A DNA stretch of 64,000 nt from Streptococcus parasanguinis (GTDB taxonomy: Bacteria; Bacillota; Bacilli; Lactobacillales; Streptococcaceae). The notes under the pieces were generated by a model, which was given only the letters and a program-made list of their open reading frames with translations, was not told where the DNA came from and ran no database searches. The stretch is taken from positions 1 to 64,000 of the forward strand of contig NZ_CABFMD010000035.1 in assembly GCF_901875555.1 (NCBI RefSeq), written 5' to 3'. Below are positions 47,191 through 56,309 of the stretch, piece by piece (the stretch's first letter is position 1; every line of letters starts with the position of its first letter). The position numbers and the translations under genes were made by a program.

Positions 47191-48069
47191 TTATTTCTCT
47201 TTATCTACATAACTGAAGACATCTTCACCGAAATATTTTTTGGACAATTTAGCAAGCGTCCCATCTTTTTCCAATTCTTTGATGGCCTTGCTGTATTCTT
47301 CCGCAAATTTTTCGTTTTTCTTATCCTTATGAATCAATGGGTAAGTTGGAATTCCTTTATAGGCAAACCAGCTTAGTTTGTCGGCATATTGGTGGTAGGA
47401 ACCTTCTTTATCTGTGACAGCTTTTTCAAAGGAAAGCTTGATGTCAAAGAAGCCATCGTAACGTCCCTCAAGAACCCAAGCATAAGCATCTGCCACTTTG
47501 AACGATTCAGCAGCTGTTAATTCGATTTGTTGGTCCTTATGCTTTTCATTGTATTCTTTGATGACATTCCATTGCGCATTTTGTGGGGAGATCGGAACCA
47601 ATTTCCCTTTTTCTTTGGCAAAGTCATCGATGCTCTTGTATTTCTTGGCATCTTCTTTTCTCACAGTAAATCCAATAATACTAGCTCCGATTGCCTCTTT
47701 TGGAATGATAAATTTCTTGGCACGTTCTTCGGTATACCAAGCTCCCTTGGTTCCGATATCGTATTTACCAGATTCTAGGCCGATCAAGAGATCGTCGTCA
47801 CTCGTCCCAGTGTATTCAAACTTGTAGTCTGGCAGTTTTTCATCAATGGCTTTCAAAACAGCTACTTCATAACCATCTGATTGCCCTTTTTCATCGACGA
47901 AATCGTAAGGCACATAGTTTTGCGTGTGGGCTACTTTCAAGGTGGTTACCTTGTTCGATCCTGTTGAGCCTTTACTGTCGTTTGCATGGTTCAAGCTCCG
48001 TCCAAGAATGGTTGCACCTGCAATGGCAAGAACTGCCACTCCACCGATAATCCATGTTTTTTTACTCAT
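47191..48069 (-). CDS. Amino-acid ABC transporter substrate-binding protein (YxeM/TcyJ-like), no lipobox
   Basis: 292 residues, SBP family 3: KVAHTQNYVPYDFVDEKGQS and GYEVAVLKAIDEKLP near the start, then GTSDDDLLIGLESGKYDIG. The N-terminal hydrophobic segment (WIIGGVAVLAIAGATILG) has no Cys, so unlike most Gram-positive binding proteins it is either membrane-anchored by that helix or secreted. Resembles binding proteins for sulphur-containing amino acids (TcyJ, YxeM), a guess supported by the TGATA-N9-TATTA element in the URO-D promoters upstream. Starts 27 bp after URO-D gene 2. Confidence 0.85.
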   Translation of the reverse strand: MSKKTWIIGGVAVLAIAGATILGRSLNHANDSKGSTGSNKVTTLKVAHTQNYVPYDFVDEKGQSDGYEVAVLKAIDEKLPDYKFEYTGTSDDDLLIGLESGKYDIGTKGAWYTEERAKKFIIPKEAIGASIIGFTVRKEDAKKYKSIDDFAKEKGKLVPISPQNAQWNVIKEYNEKHKDQQIELTAAESFKVADAYAWVLEGRYDGFFDIKLSFEKAVTDKEGSYHQYADKLSWFAYKGIPTYPLIHKDKKNEKFAEEYSKAIKELEKDGTLAKLSKKYFGEDVFSYVDKEK

Positions 48070-48096
48070 ATGTTGTTCTCCCTCTTTCTATTTTCC

Positions 48097-49098
48097 TTAT
48101 TCCGCTGCAGCTTCACGAACCCATTCGATTCGTTCTTCATCAATATCACTTGGAATGGTACAATCGGCACCGATGACCAAGCCCGTGGTTCCAGTTTCTG
48201 CGATGATGCGTTTGGTTTCTGCTTGAATCGCAGCCTTGTCTCCTGTGTAGAGAAGACCATTTTTCCCATTTTCAAAGCCACCTAGGACAGTACGACCACC
48301 GAAGATTTCACGTCCTTCTGCCAAACTAATGCCTTCTGGTCCGACTGCCCAGTTAAAGACTTGGGCTGGGTAGTCTGTGAAGAGGTGGATATCATTGCGA
48401 GCTCCTTCATAGCCACAGATATGAAGGATATTGACCCCACCTGCTTCATTGGCTGCTTCTAAGACATGGAGTTCACTTGGCGCAATGACTTGTTTGTACA
48501 CTTCTTGGCTCACGCGCGCATCTTGGATACTTTGAACACTGAGGTAGATCCCGTCTGCTCCTGCTTCTTTAATGATCCGTTGGCTCAGGCTGGCAATATC
48601 TTGGCCAATGGTGTCCAATACTTTTTTAAGAGTCGCTGCATCTTGATCGATAAAATTTGCGATCAAGTCATCTCCGCCTGAAACTTCTCCAACCAACCAT
48701 TTGAAGTAGGTCACCGGAGCAAAGATATTGTAAATGGCGACAATGTCCTCTTCAAAACCGGCACGGATTTTTTTGACCAATTCGACCTGTTCTGTGATCC
48801 ATGGATGATCGGCCCCGAGGGGTTCAATCCCTGCTAAGTCTGAGATGTTTCCAAGGCCTTTCTGAATGGCTGGATTGGGATAAGCAAAGTACCCATCGCT
48901 CATGAGTTTGACAAAGTCTGGTTGGACCTTGTGAAGGAAGTTTTGATGGCCCTTCAGGTTTTTTTCAATAATTTCCGGATTGGAAAATCCTTTTAACCAT
49001 TCTTCTTCTGTTGTAAAATGATGCCAAAATCCAACTGGCACACGGTCAACTACTTCTCCTTTAAAAGCTTTTAAGACTAATTCTCTTTTTGTAGACAT
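48097..49098 (-). CDS. URO-D superfamily protein 2 (methyltransferase-like)
   Basis: 333 residues of the uroporphyrinogen decarboxylase/MtaA superfamily: RELVLKAFKGEVVDRVPVGF at the start, NILHICGYEG (the His-x-Cys-Gly metal-type motif) and ILGGFENGKNG. ICG with nearby His resembles the zinc site of corrinoid or thiol methyltransferases rather than true HemE, and no other haem-synthesis gene is nearby. About 50% identical by eye to the protein at 49415-50416. Precedes the amino-acid transporter genes in the same direction. Substrate unknown; a methylated amine or thiol is plausible. Confidence 0.75.
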   Translation of the reverse strand: MSTKRELVLKAFKGEVVDRVPVGFWHHFTTEEEWLKGFSNPEIIEKNLKGHQNFLHKVQPDFVKLMSDGYFAYPNPAIQKGLGNISDLAGIEPLGADHPWITEQVELVKKIRAGFEEDIVAIYNIFAPVTYFKWLVGEVSGGDDLIANFIDQDAATLKKVLDTIGQDIASLSQRIIKEAGADGIYLSVQSIQDARVSQEVYKQVIAPSELHVLEAANEAGGVNILHICGYEGARNDIHLFTDYPAQVFNWAVGPEGISLAEGREIFGGRTVLGGFENGKNGLLYTGDKAAIQAETKRIIAETGTTGLVIGADCTIPSDIDEERIEWVREAAAE

Positions 49099-49154
49099 CT
49101 TCTTACCTCATTCTCTTTTTTCTTGCTTGTTATCTTAACACGGCAATCCTGCTT

Positions 49155-49184
49155 TGACTAATATATATTTTTTATCAAGGCCTT
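49155..49184 (-). promoter_or_regulatory. 30-bp shared element, copy B, upstream of URO-D gene 2
   Basis: 25 of 30 positions match 50513-50542. On the minus strand: CTTGATA, seven variable bases, TATATTAGTCA. TGATA-N9-TATTA resembles the CmbR-type box (TGATA-N9-TATCA) described for streptococcal sulphur metabolism. TTAGTC may serve as a -35, with TAAGAT 18 bases further as -10. Confidence 0.6.
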
Positions 49185-49196
49185 CATCTTTTTTTA

Positions 49197-49397
49197 TCAC
49201 TGGCCATCTAGTAGGAGAATGCCTGCCACATCAGACGGGCGAATAAGGGAGAGGCTATGGGCTGGGATTTTCTCCAGCCTTGCCATATCTGGATCTTTTT
49301 TCGCCTTGTCCTGAGTACTTGCTGCAGTAGCTTTTGCGAGCCCTAAGACTAAAAACAAGACTGTCATCACGATACACCACACATGAATTTTTTTCAT
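49197..49397 (-). CDS. Small secreted protein between the URO-D genes
   Basis: 66 residues from ATG 49397 (MKKIHVWCIVMTVLFLVLGL), chosen because AGAAAGGAGAGGGAG lies directly before it; the longer frame to 49442 has none. Signal peptide ends around AKATAA; the mature ~40 residues are TQDKAKKDPDMARLEKI... and end RPSDVAGILLLDGQ. The C-terminal hydrophobic GILLLDG is odd for a soluble peptide. No family recognised. It is the second gene of a unit with URO-D gene 1, 17 bp downstream of it. Confidence 0.6.
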   Translation of the reverse strand: MKKIHVWCIVMTVLFLVLGLAKATAASTQDKAKKDPDMARLEKIPAHSLSLIRPSDVAGILLLDGQ

Positions 49398-49414
49398 CTC
49401 CCTCTCCTTTCTTC

Positions 49415-50416
49415 TTACAAGACGGCTGCCTGGCGTACCCAATCTAAGCGTTCCAATTGGAAATCGTCTGGCACCGTGCAGTCTGCTCCAAGGATTAAGC
49501 CACGGCTTCCCGCTTCTGCCACCAAGCGACGCGTTTCTTGCTCGATCGCTTCTTTTTCACCTTGATAGAGCAAGCCGTTCTTGCCATTGACAAAGCCACC
49601 CAAGACGGCACGATCCCCAAAGAGCTTTCTTCCCTCTGCTAGACTGAGGCCTTCATGGTGGGTTGCCCAGTTGATGACTTGGGCTGGATAATCCTTGAAG
49701 AGGTCCACTTCATTGCTGGCTCCTTCAAAGCCACAGATATGAAGGATATTGATGCCACCTGCCTCATTAGCCGCCTCTAGGACAGCGATGTTGCTCGGTT
49801 CAATGAACTTACGGTATTCTTCCTCCGTCACACGCTCATCTTGGACCTGCTGGGTGGAGAAGTAAATCCCTTCCACACCTGCTTCTTGGATCAAGCGACG
49901 ACTAAGAATGGCGATGTCTCCTGCAATCACGTCAAGGACATGGGCCAAGGTTTCTGGATCTTCCTTGAGAAAGTCCGCAATCACTTGGTCTCCACGGGAT
50001 TGATCCGTACGGAACCAGCGTTTCAAATAAGAAATAGGCGAGAAGATATTGTAGAAAGAAGCAATCTCCTCATGAAAATGGGAACGAATCTCCTTGACGA
50101 CTTCAATCTGCTGTTCGATCCAAGGATGGTGCTCTCCAATCGGTTGAATGTCCTTCAATTCTTGGATCGATGTGATCTCTCTCGAATAAAGAGCACTCGG
50201 ATAGCGGAAAAAGCCATCGCTCATAATCTTGACAAAATCAGGGGATATTTTTTCAACATACTCTTGGTGTCCTTTAATACTCTTTTCAACTACGGCCGGA
50301 TTGTCTAGACCCAACTCTTTTTCTTCTTGGGTCACATAATGGAGCCAAAATCCTACAGGGATTCGCTCAACTTTTTCACCTCGAATGGCACGAAGAACCA
50401 ACTCTTTTTTACTCAT
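49415..50416 (-). CDS. URO-D superfamily protein 1 (methyltransferase-like)
   Basis: 333 residues, close paralogue of 48097-49098 with the same NILHICGFEG motif and VLGGFVNGKNG. Begins KELVLRAIRGEKVERIPVGF after GAAGGAGG. Together the two may form a heteromeric or redundant methyl-transfer pair. Streptococci of this kind do not make haem, so HemE function is unlikely. Upstream is the copy A element and probable promoter. Confidence 0.75.
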   Translation of the reverse strand: MSKKELVLRAIRGEKVERIPVGFWLHYVTQEEKELGLDNPAVVEKSIKGHQEYVEKISPDFVKIMSDGFFRYPSALYSREITSIQELKDIQPIGEHHPWIEQQIEVVKEIRSHFHEEIASFYNIFSPISYLKRWFRTDQSRGDQVIADFLKEDPETLAHVLDVIAGDIAILSRRLIQEAGVEGIYFSTQQVQDERVTEEEYRKFIEPSNIAVLEAANEAGGINILHICGFEGASNEVDLFKDYPAQVINWATHHEGLSLAEGRKLFGDRAVLGGFVNGKNGLLYQGEKEAIEQETRRLVAEAGSRGLILGADCTVPDDFQLERLDWVRQAAVL

Positions 50417-50859
50417 GCTGTGTCAACCTCCTTCAACTCTTGGCGAGTAGCGCCTTTGTTCTACCTCGCCACTTCTGAAATTTGTAACCATGATATCACC
50501 TGGAAAGGTTGCTGACTAATATATTTTCCCTATCAAGTCCTTAAAATTTCTTTATTGAAGCGAGTAGCAAAAACGCGCAAAGCCTTGAAAATAGGAGCTT
50601 GCGAGTGCCGTTTTCTATTTTTTCATTTTAGAAGAAAAGGATCGCTTTGCTGTTTTCTTGATCCGGTTATAATATAAAACTATACCCCTTCTTTTGGTAT
50701 AAATAAATAGGTATTTTAGCGCAACGAATCCTTTTAGATCAACACATTTTGGTTCTCAAGTCTCCTCATTATCGAGGAAACTGTCTCTGTCTCTTTCTTG
50801 TCATGCAAGATCGAAAGGAGTATAATTTCTATAGAATCATTTTAAGGAGTCTATGGTTT
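50417..50859. other. Divergent intergenic region
   Basis: About 440 bp without a convincing gene. It contains the URO-D promoter element (50513-50542) on the left and, on the right, TATAAT at 50668-50673 plus the ribosome binding site AAGGAG (50844-50849) for the phosphatase gene. Confidence 0.55.
50513..50542 (-). promoter_or_regulatory. 30-bp shared element, copy A, upstream of URO-D gene 1
   Basis: Minus strand: CTTGATA, seven bases, TATATTAGTCA, then 18 bases from TTAGTC to TATCAT (extended by TG). Same layout as 49155-49184. Confidence 0.6.
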
Positions 50860-51717
50860 ATGAAAACAACAAAAACCACTTTTACCATCGTTTCTGCTCT
50901 TGCTTCTGTCATTTTATTGACCAGTTGTGGAAGCAACACAACAAAAACAAAAGAAGCGAGCTCAACTAGCTCTAAAAACCAGGTCACATTGACCTATGAC
51001 CAACAGCGCTCACAAGAAAATACCATGTCTGTTCTCTGGTACCAAAAGGCTGCTGAAACAAAGGCCTTGTATTTGCAAGGATACAATGTCGCTACGGACC
51101 GTTTGAAGGAAATCCTAAAAACGCCTTCTGATAAGCCTTACTCGATCGTTTTAGACTTGGACGAAACTGTCTTGGATAATAGCCCTTACCAAGTTCAAAA
51201 CGTCAAAGATGGCACGGCCTTCAATCCTAAAGATTGGGATGTTTGGGTGAAAAAAGCAGCCGCAAAAGCGGTACCAGGTGCTAAAGATTTCCTTCAATAT
51301 GCGGATCAAAATGGGGTTCAAATCTACTACATTTCTGACCGTACCACCTCTCAAGTAGATGATACCATCAAGAACCTTGAAAAAGAAGGCATTCCGGTTC
51401 AAGGACGTGACCACCTCATGTTCTTAGAAGAAGGGGTCAAATCAAAAGAAGGCCGTCGCCAAACTGTACAAGAAAAAACCAATCTTGTCTTACTCTTTGG
51501 GGACAACCTGGTCGACTTCGCAGACTTCTCTAAGACCTCTGAAGCTGATCGCGACAAGAAATTAGAAGAATTGCAAAAAGAATTTGGTGAAAAATTCATC
51601 ATCTTCCCAAATCCAATGTATGGATCATGGGAATCTGCTGTTTACCAAGGTAAAAAACTAGATGCCAAGGGACAAACAGAAGAACGTCTCAAAGCCTTGC
51701 AAGGTTTTGACAAATAA
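50860..51717 (+). CDS. 5'-nucleotidase/acid phosphatase lipoprotein, e(P4) family
   Basis: 285 residues from ATG 50860 (MKTTKTTFTIVSALASVIL), the start after AAGGAG; the frame is open further upstream but codes nothing sensible. Lipobox LTSC. Class C HAD phosphatase with DLDETVLDN (nucleophile Asp, ~100), then ISDRTTSQ and GDNLVDFAD. Family members on the cell surface dephosphorylate nucleotides such as NMN and AMP so the nucleosides can be imported. Transcribed alone and closed by a strong terminator. Confidence 0.92.
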   Translation: MKTTKTTFTIVSALASVILLTSCGSNTTKTKEASSTSSKNQVTLTYDQQRSQENTMSVLWYQKAAETKALYLQGYNVATDRLKEILKTPSDKPYSIVLDLDETVLDNSPYQVQNVKDGTAFNPKDWDVWVKKAAAKAVPGAKDFLQYADQNGVQIYYISDRTTSQVDDTIKNLEKEGIPVQGRDHLMFLEEGVKSKEGRRQTVQEKTNLVLLFGDNLVDFADFSKTSEADRDKKLEELQKEFGEKFIIFPNPMYGSWESAVYQGKKLDAKGQTEERLKALQGFDK

Positions 51718-51720
51718 AGC

Positions 51721-51757
51721 AAACATCCTCGTTAGGAAAAACCTAACGAGGATGTTT
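51721..51757 (+). terminator. Terminator of the phosphatase gene
   Basis: 16-base stem AAACATCCTCGTTAGG / CCTAACGAGGATGTTT followed by TTTCT. Confidence 0.9.
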
Positions 51758-51774
51758 TTTCTATATAGACACGT

Positions 51775-53583
51775 TTATTCAACCGTTACAGACTTAGCAA
51801 GGTTCCGTGGTTTATCAACATCGAGTCCACGATGAAGGGTTGCAAAGTAAGCAATCAATTGAGTTGGCACTACCATTGAGATTGGAGAAAGGTAAGGGTG
51901 AACTGCTGTCAAGACCAAATCATCTGTCTCTTTCGCGACATTTTCTTCAGCAATGGTTAAGACATGAGCCCCACGTGCTGCCACTTCTTGGATGTTCCCA
52001 CGTGTGTGGCTGGCTAGGACTGGATCAGACAAGAGGGCGATGACCGGTGTACCGTCTTCGATCAATGCAATGGTCCCGTGTTTCAACTCACCCGCTGCGA
52101 AGCCTTCACATTGGATGTAAGAAATTTCTTTTAGTTTCAGACTGGCTTCCATGGCAACATAGTAATCTTGGCCACGTCCGATATAGAAAGCATTGCGGGT
52201 TGTTTCCAACAAGCCACGGACCTTTTCATCGATCACTTCTTTTTCTGAAAGAGTGGATTCGATCGATTGGGCAACGATCGACAATTCGTGCACCAAATCA
52301 AAGGCTTTGGCTTTTTCATTGCCATTGGCTTCCCCAACGGCTTTGGCAAGAAAGGCAAGGGCTGCGATTTGAGCTGTATAAGCCTTAGTGGAAGCAACCG
52401 CAATTTCAGGACCCGCATGGAGCAACATAGTCATGTCCGCTTCCCGTGAAAGAGTGGAACCTGGAACATTGGTCACTGTCAAGCTTGGAATGCCCATTTC
52501 ATTTGCTTTGACCAATACTTGGCGGCTATCAGCTGTTTCACCAGATTGACTGATAAAGATAAAGAGCGGTTTTTTGCTGAGAAGTGGCATACCGTAACCC
52601 CACTCAGAGGAAATACCGAGCTCTACTGGGGTATCGGTCAATTCTTCCAACATCTTCTTAGACGCAAATCCAGCATGATAAGAAGTTCCGGCCGCAAGGA
52701 TATAGATGCGGTCTGCTTCTTGAACTGCCTTGATAATAGCTGGATCTACCACTACTTGACCAGATTCATCTGTATAGGCTTGGATCAACTTACGCATGAC
52801 AGTTGGCTGCTCATCGATTTCCTTGAGCATGTAGTAAGGGTAAGTCCCTTTTCCAATATCCGAGAGGTCGAGTTCAGCCGTGTAGCTATCCCGTTCATGG
52901 ACATGTCCATCATAGTCTTGGACTTCAACGCTATCAGCTTTGACAATGACCAACTCTTGGTCATGGATTTCCATGTATTGGTTGGTTTCGCGGATCATGG
53001 CCACGGCATCTGAGCAGACCATATTGTAACCATCGCCAAGACCAATCAAGAGTGGTGATTTATTTTTCGCCACATAGATGGTGCTTGGATCTTCCGCGTC
53101 CATCAAAGCAAAGGCATAGGCTCCACGGATGATGTGGAGGGCTTTTTTGAAGGCTTCAAGCGTAGACAAGCCATCTTCTTCCGCAAACTTTCCAATCAAG
53201 TGGGCAGCGATTTCTGTATCTGTTTGCCCCTTGAAATGGTGACCTGCTAGGTATTCTTCCTTGATTTCAAGGTAGTTTTCAATAACCCCATTGTGGACCA
53301 ACACAAAGCGACCTGTTTCAGAACGGTGTGGGTGAGCATTGTCCTCAGTTGGTTTCCCGTGAGTTGCCCAGCGGGTATGTCCGATCCCGGCTGTCCCTTC
53401 AACACCTGCTGCCTTAGACGACAATTCTGCAATGCGACCAACCGCCTTTACCAATTGGCTCTGGTCTTCACTAGCCAGAAAAATACCTGCAGAGTCATAG
53501 CCTCGGTATTCGAGTTTTTCAAGTCCTTGAATCAAAATATCAGTAGCATTTGTATTTCCTACAACACCAACGATTCCGCACAT
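51775..53583 (-). CDS. glmS: Glucosamine-6-phosphate synthase
   Basis: 602 residues. N-terminal glutaminase with catalytic Cys2 (MCGIVGVVG) and GHTRWATHG; two SIS sugar-isomerase domains with [11 protein letters not shown] and [21 protein letters not shown] at the end. Makes glucosamine-6-phosphate for peptidoglycan. The promoter is flanked by two NagR-type boxes, matching control by amino-sugar availability known in S. mutans. No glmS ribozyme was found. Confidence 0.97.
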   Translation of the reverse strand: MCGIVGVVGNTNATDILIQGLEKLEYRGYDSAGIFLASEDQSQLVKAVGRIAELSSKAAGVEGTAGIGHTRWATHGKPTEDNAHPHRSETGRFVLVHNGVIENYLEIKEEYLAGHHFKGQTDTEIAAHLIGKFAEEDGLSTLEAFKKALHIIRGAYAFALMDAEDPSTIYVAKNKSPLLIGLGDGYNMVCSDAVAMIRETNQYMEIHDQELVIVKADSVEVQDYDGHVHERDSYTAELDLSDIGKGTYPYYMLKEIDEQPTVMRKLIQAYTDESGQVVVDPAIIKAVQEADRIYILAAGTSYHAGFASKKMLEELTDTPVELGISSEWGYGMPLLSKKPLFIFISQSGETADSRQVLVKANEMGIPSLTVTNVPGSTLSREADMTMLLHAGPEIAVASTKAYTAQIAALAFLAKAVGEANGNEKAKAFDLVHELSIVAQSIESTLSEKEVIDEKVRGLLETTRNAFYIGRGQDYYVAMEASLKLKEISYIQCEGFAAGELKHGTIALIEDGTPVIALLSDPVLASHTRGNIQEVAARGAHVLTIAEENVAKETDDLVLTAVHPYLSPISMVVPTQLIAYFATLHRGLDVDKPRNLAKSVTVE

Positions 53584-53663
53584 AGTTTTTACGATATAGC
53601 CTTGCTATACTTTCCCCTTTACTTAGTCAAACGACCCATGGTCGATTTCTCAGTTATTTTTTA

Positions 53664-53765
53664 AAAATTGGTCTAGTCTAATTTGCCTAAAAAATAACCA
53701 GCGGAGTCAGTATACAATGCTTCTTCCTGTTTGTCAACTAGGAAATTCAAGAAAATTGGTCTAGT
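53664..53765 (-). promoter_or_regulatory. glmS promoter flanked by two NagR-type operators
   Basis: TTGACA (complement of 53732-53737), 17 bases, TATACT (complement of 53709-53714). AAAATTGGTCTAGT occurs at 53664-53677 and 53752-53765, 88 bp apart, on either side. ATTGGTCTAG is a half of the dre/NagR palindrome (ATTGGTCTAGACCAAT type). Two sites could loop over the promoter. Confidence 0.7.
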
Positions 53766-53814
53766 TAAGTTAGAGTTAAGATTGAAGTAAAAATCATCTT
53801 AAAAACTTTCTGCC

Positions 53815-53860
53815 GTGAAAAAAGTGCCTGAAACTGGATAGTTTAGACACTTTTCTCACT
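53815..53860 (-). terminator. Terminator after the GH1 glycosidase gene
   Basis: Stem AAAAGTGTCTAAAC against GTTTCAGGCACTTTT on the minus strand, with one bulge, followed by TTTC. The adjoining 53803-53826 matches 2368-2391. Confidence 0.7.
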
Positions 53861-53913
53861 GTTGAATAACTTTAACGAACAACATTTTTTATTTTTATAA
53901 AAGAGCGGTTTGT

Positions 53914-55299
53914 CTACTTCTCAAATCCATTCTGCTGGCTCAACTCACGGAACCAATGGCCGGATTTTTTGATGGTACGTTTTTGACTCTCAAGATCCAA
54001 TTCAACCAAGCCATAGCGGTTCTTGTAGCCATTGAGCCATGACCAGCAGTCAATAAAGGTCCAGATCAAATAGCCTTTACAATTGGCACCATCTTGAATA
54101 GCCCGGTGGAGTTCACGAAGATGGTCTTTGACAAAGTCAATCCGGTAGTCGTCCTGGATCACTCCATCCTTGCGGAATTTTTCCTCGCCTTCGACCCCCA
54201 TCCCATTTTCTGTTAGGATCCACTCGATATTTCCATAGTTTTCCTTAATATTTTGGGCAATGTCGTACAGGCCTTGCTCATAGATTTCCCAACCACGGTG
54301 GGGATTGATCTTACGGCCTGGCATGACATAGGGTTCATAAAATTGTTCAAAGAGTAGGGGAGAAACTGGATTTGGAGCATAACGAGGAGCTGCCACACGG
54401 AGCGGTTGGTAGTAGTTAACACCCAGGTAATCCACCGTATTTTCCTCGATCAAGCGCAACTCAAAGGGCTCATAATCCGGCAAGAGATCACGCTCCCGCA
54501 GGATCTCTACTAATTCTTGAGGATAATGACCAAGAACAGATGGATCCAGGAAGGATTTGGCTTGAAAGAGCTCGGCAATACGCGCAGCTTTAACATCTTC
54601 TGGATGCTGGCTACGAGGATAGGCTGGTGTCAAATTGAGCACAATCCCAATACGATAGTTAGGATCCACCTCGTGACAGGCCTTGACCGCTAGAGAGCTT
54701 GCTAGCTGGGTGTGGTAGGCTACTTTTACTGCTGCTGTTGCGTCTACCTTATGAGGAAAATGGGCATCATAAAAATAACCAAACTCCACAGGGACAATGG
54801 GTTCATTAAAGGTGATCCACTGGTCGACCAGATCCCCATAGGTCTTGAAACAAAAACGCGCATATTCTTGGTAAGCATAGGCGGTTTCTTTATTTTCCCA
54901 ACCATCGCCCTGCTCTTGAAGAGCCATCGGTAAATCAAAATGATAGAGGTTGACCAAGAGGTGAATCCCTTTTTCCTTAATCTTTTCAAAGACACAGCGG
55001 TAGAAATCAACGCCTGCTTGATTGATCTCCCCTCGTCCTTCTGGGAAAATACGGGACCACTGAATAGAGGTCCGAAAGGCGGTGTGACCAGTTTCTAACA
55101 AGAGGTCCAGATCGTCTTCCCAGTGTTCATAAAAAGTCGATGTTTTCTCCGGTCCTTGGCCTTGATAAAAGCGGTTGGGCTCGATCCTATACCAGTAATC
55201 CCAGAGATTGTCTCCTTTTCCATCCTGAGCGAAACGCCCTTCTGTCTGAGGACCCGAGGTCGAACTCCCCCATAAAAATTCCTTTGGAAATTGATACAT
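53914..55299 (-). CDS. bglA: GH1 6-phospho-beta-glucosidase
   Basis: 461 residues. GH1 start FPKEFLWGSSTSGPQTEG; acid/base Glu in TFNEPI (~166); nucleophile Glu in TENGMG (~360). The C-terminal loop SWLNGYKNRYG keeps the Ser-x5-Lys-x2-Tyr arrangement of 6-phosphate-recognising enzymes. Hydrolyses phosphorylated beta-glucosides imported by a PTS, although no PTS gene is in this window. In other streptococci a bglA gene is near proS and glmS, so the present distance fits insertion of material between them. Confidence 0.85.
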   Translation of the reverse strand: MYQFPKEFLWGSSTSGPQTEGRFAQDGKGDNLWDYWYRIEPNRFYQGQGPEKTSTFYEHWEDDLDLLLETGHTAFRTSIQWSRIFPEGRGEINQAGVDFYRCVFEKIKEKGIHLLVNLYHFDLPMALQEQGDGWENKETAYAYQEYARFCFKTYGDLVDQWITFNEPIVPVEFGYFYDAHFPHKVDATAAVKVAYHTQLASSLAVKACHEVDPNYRIGIVLNLTPAYPRSQHPEDVKAARIAELFQAKSFLDPSVLGHYPQELVEILRERDLLPDYEPFELRLIEENTVDYLGVNYYQPLRVAAPRYAPNPVSPLLFEQFYEPYVMPGRKINPHRGWEIYEQGLYDIAQNIKENYGNIEWILTENGMGVEGEEKFRKDGVIQDDYRIDFVKDHLRELHRAIQDGANCKGYLIWTFIDCWSWLNGYKNRYGLVELDLESQKRTIKKSGHWFRELSQQNGFEK

Positions 55300-55400
55300 G
55301 TCCTAATCCTCCTCATTCTACTAGCTCTATTGTAGCGAATCCTCCCTCAAAACCTAGGCACAATTTACAGTCTTTCTTACGCAGATTAAAGAAAAAGCCC

Positions 55401-55423
55401 CCCTTAGGAAAAATTCCTAAGGG
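55401..55423 (-). terminator. Terminator of the glutamine amidotransferase gene
   Basis: CCCTTAGGAA / TTCCTAAGGG stem with a three-base loop, then TTTTTC on the minus strand. Confidence 0.85.
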
Positions 55424-55435
55424 AGCTGGTCCTCT

Positions 55436-56143
55436 TTACAATTGATTCACGACATATTCAAAAAGCTTGCGATCTGCTGGGCTCTTGTCAAACAGCAATT
55501 CCGGATGCCACTGAACACCGAGGAAACGACTCTCATCTGTGGATTGAACGGCTTCTATGATGTCATCTTTAGGATCCCGAGCGATCACTTCTAGGCCATC
55601 TGCCAAGTCTTTAATACTTTGATGATGGAAAGAATTGATGCGACTGGTTTCACCATAGATTTCTTGTAGGATCGTCTGATCCTTGGTCACCAACTCTTGG
55701 CTGGTATACTGACCTGGATTGTCCTGCCAGTGGTGTTCAATGTCTTGATGAAGAGTTCCCCCTAGAGCGACATTATAGAGCTGGGTCCCGCGGCAGACAG
55801 TAAAGATAGCTTTTTTAGCAGCACGCGCTTCTTCAATCAAGGCCAACTCAAAGAGATCGCGTTTCAAGAGGTAATCATCACTGTCGATAGTGATTTCTTC
55901 TCCGTAAAACTTGGGCAAGACATTTTGTCCACCGGTGATGATGAGCTTATCAATCATCGATATGTAGTCTTTAGCCAAGGCTGCATCTCCAATTGGTAAG
56001 ATCAAGGGAATTCCTCCTGCCTCTTTGACCGCTTCGACAAAACCAGTCGCCGCATAGCTCATGTTCGCGTCTGGATCATCTGGGAAGGGTTTTTCATTTC
56101 CTGTAATGCCAATCACTGGTTGTTTTTTCATACTTGTTTCCAT
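55436..56143 (-). CDS. Class I glutamine amidotransferase, PuuD-like
   Basis: 235 residues. Begins KKQPVIGITGNEKPFPDD; catalytic Cys in FTVCRGTQLYNVALGG (~118); His and Glu in GVQWHPELLFD (~213). The gamma-glutamyl-GABA hydrolase (PuuD, peptidase C26) group cleaves gamma-glutamyl amides. ATG 56131 is an alternative start; neither has a strong ribosome binding site. Stands alone between two terminators. Confidence 0.88.
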   Translation of the reverse strand: METSMKKQPVIGITGNEKPFPDDPDANMSYAATGFVEAVKEAGGIPLILPIGDAALAKDYISMIDKLIITGGQNVLPKFYGEEITIDSDDYLLKRDLFELALIEEARAAKKAIFTVCRGTQLYNVALGGTLHQDIEHHWQDNPGQYTSQELVTKDQTILQEIYGETSRINSFHHQSIKDLADGLEVIARDPKDDIIEAVQSTDESRFLGVQWHPELLFDKSPADRKLFEYVVNQL

Positions 56144-56277
56144 ATACTTTCATTCATTTTCAAGGCTTATTGTAACACAATTTCAAGCCAGACTCAATGG
56201 AGAATTTTTGAGGAGGAGATTTCCCCCTCTAACCCAAAAGCATGCTGAAAGGATATAAAATTGCTTTCTATTAAAAA

Positions 56278-56303
56278 ATTCTCAAGTGCGAAGACTTGAG
56301 AAT
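56278..56303 (-). terminator. Terminator of the osmoprotectant transporter operon
   Basis: ATTCTCAAGT / ACTTGAGAAT stem with a six-base loop, then TTTTTTAAT on the minus strand. Confidence 0.9.
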
Positions 56304-56309
56304 GGTTTA

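Noticed and set aside
48097-50416. HemE, uroporphyrinogen decarboxylase of haem synthesis
   Set aside because: The HICG motif, the pairing of two paralogues and the lack of other haem genes favour a methyltransferase-like role in the same superfamily.
53584-53913. glmS ribozyme
   Set aside because: The region upstream of glmS is explained by a promoter, NagR-type boxes and a terminator, and no conserved ribozyme core was recognised.
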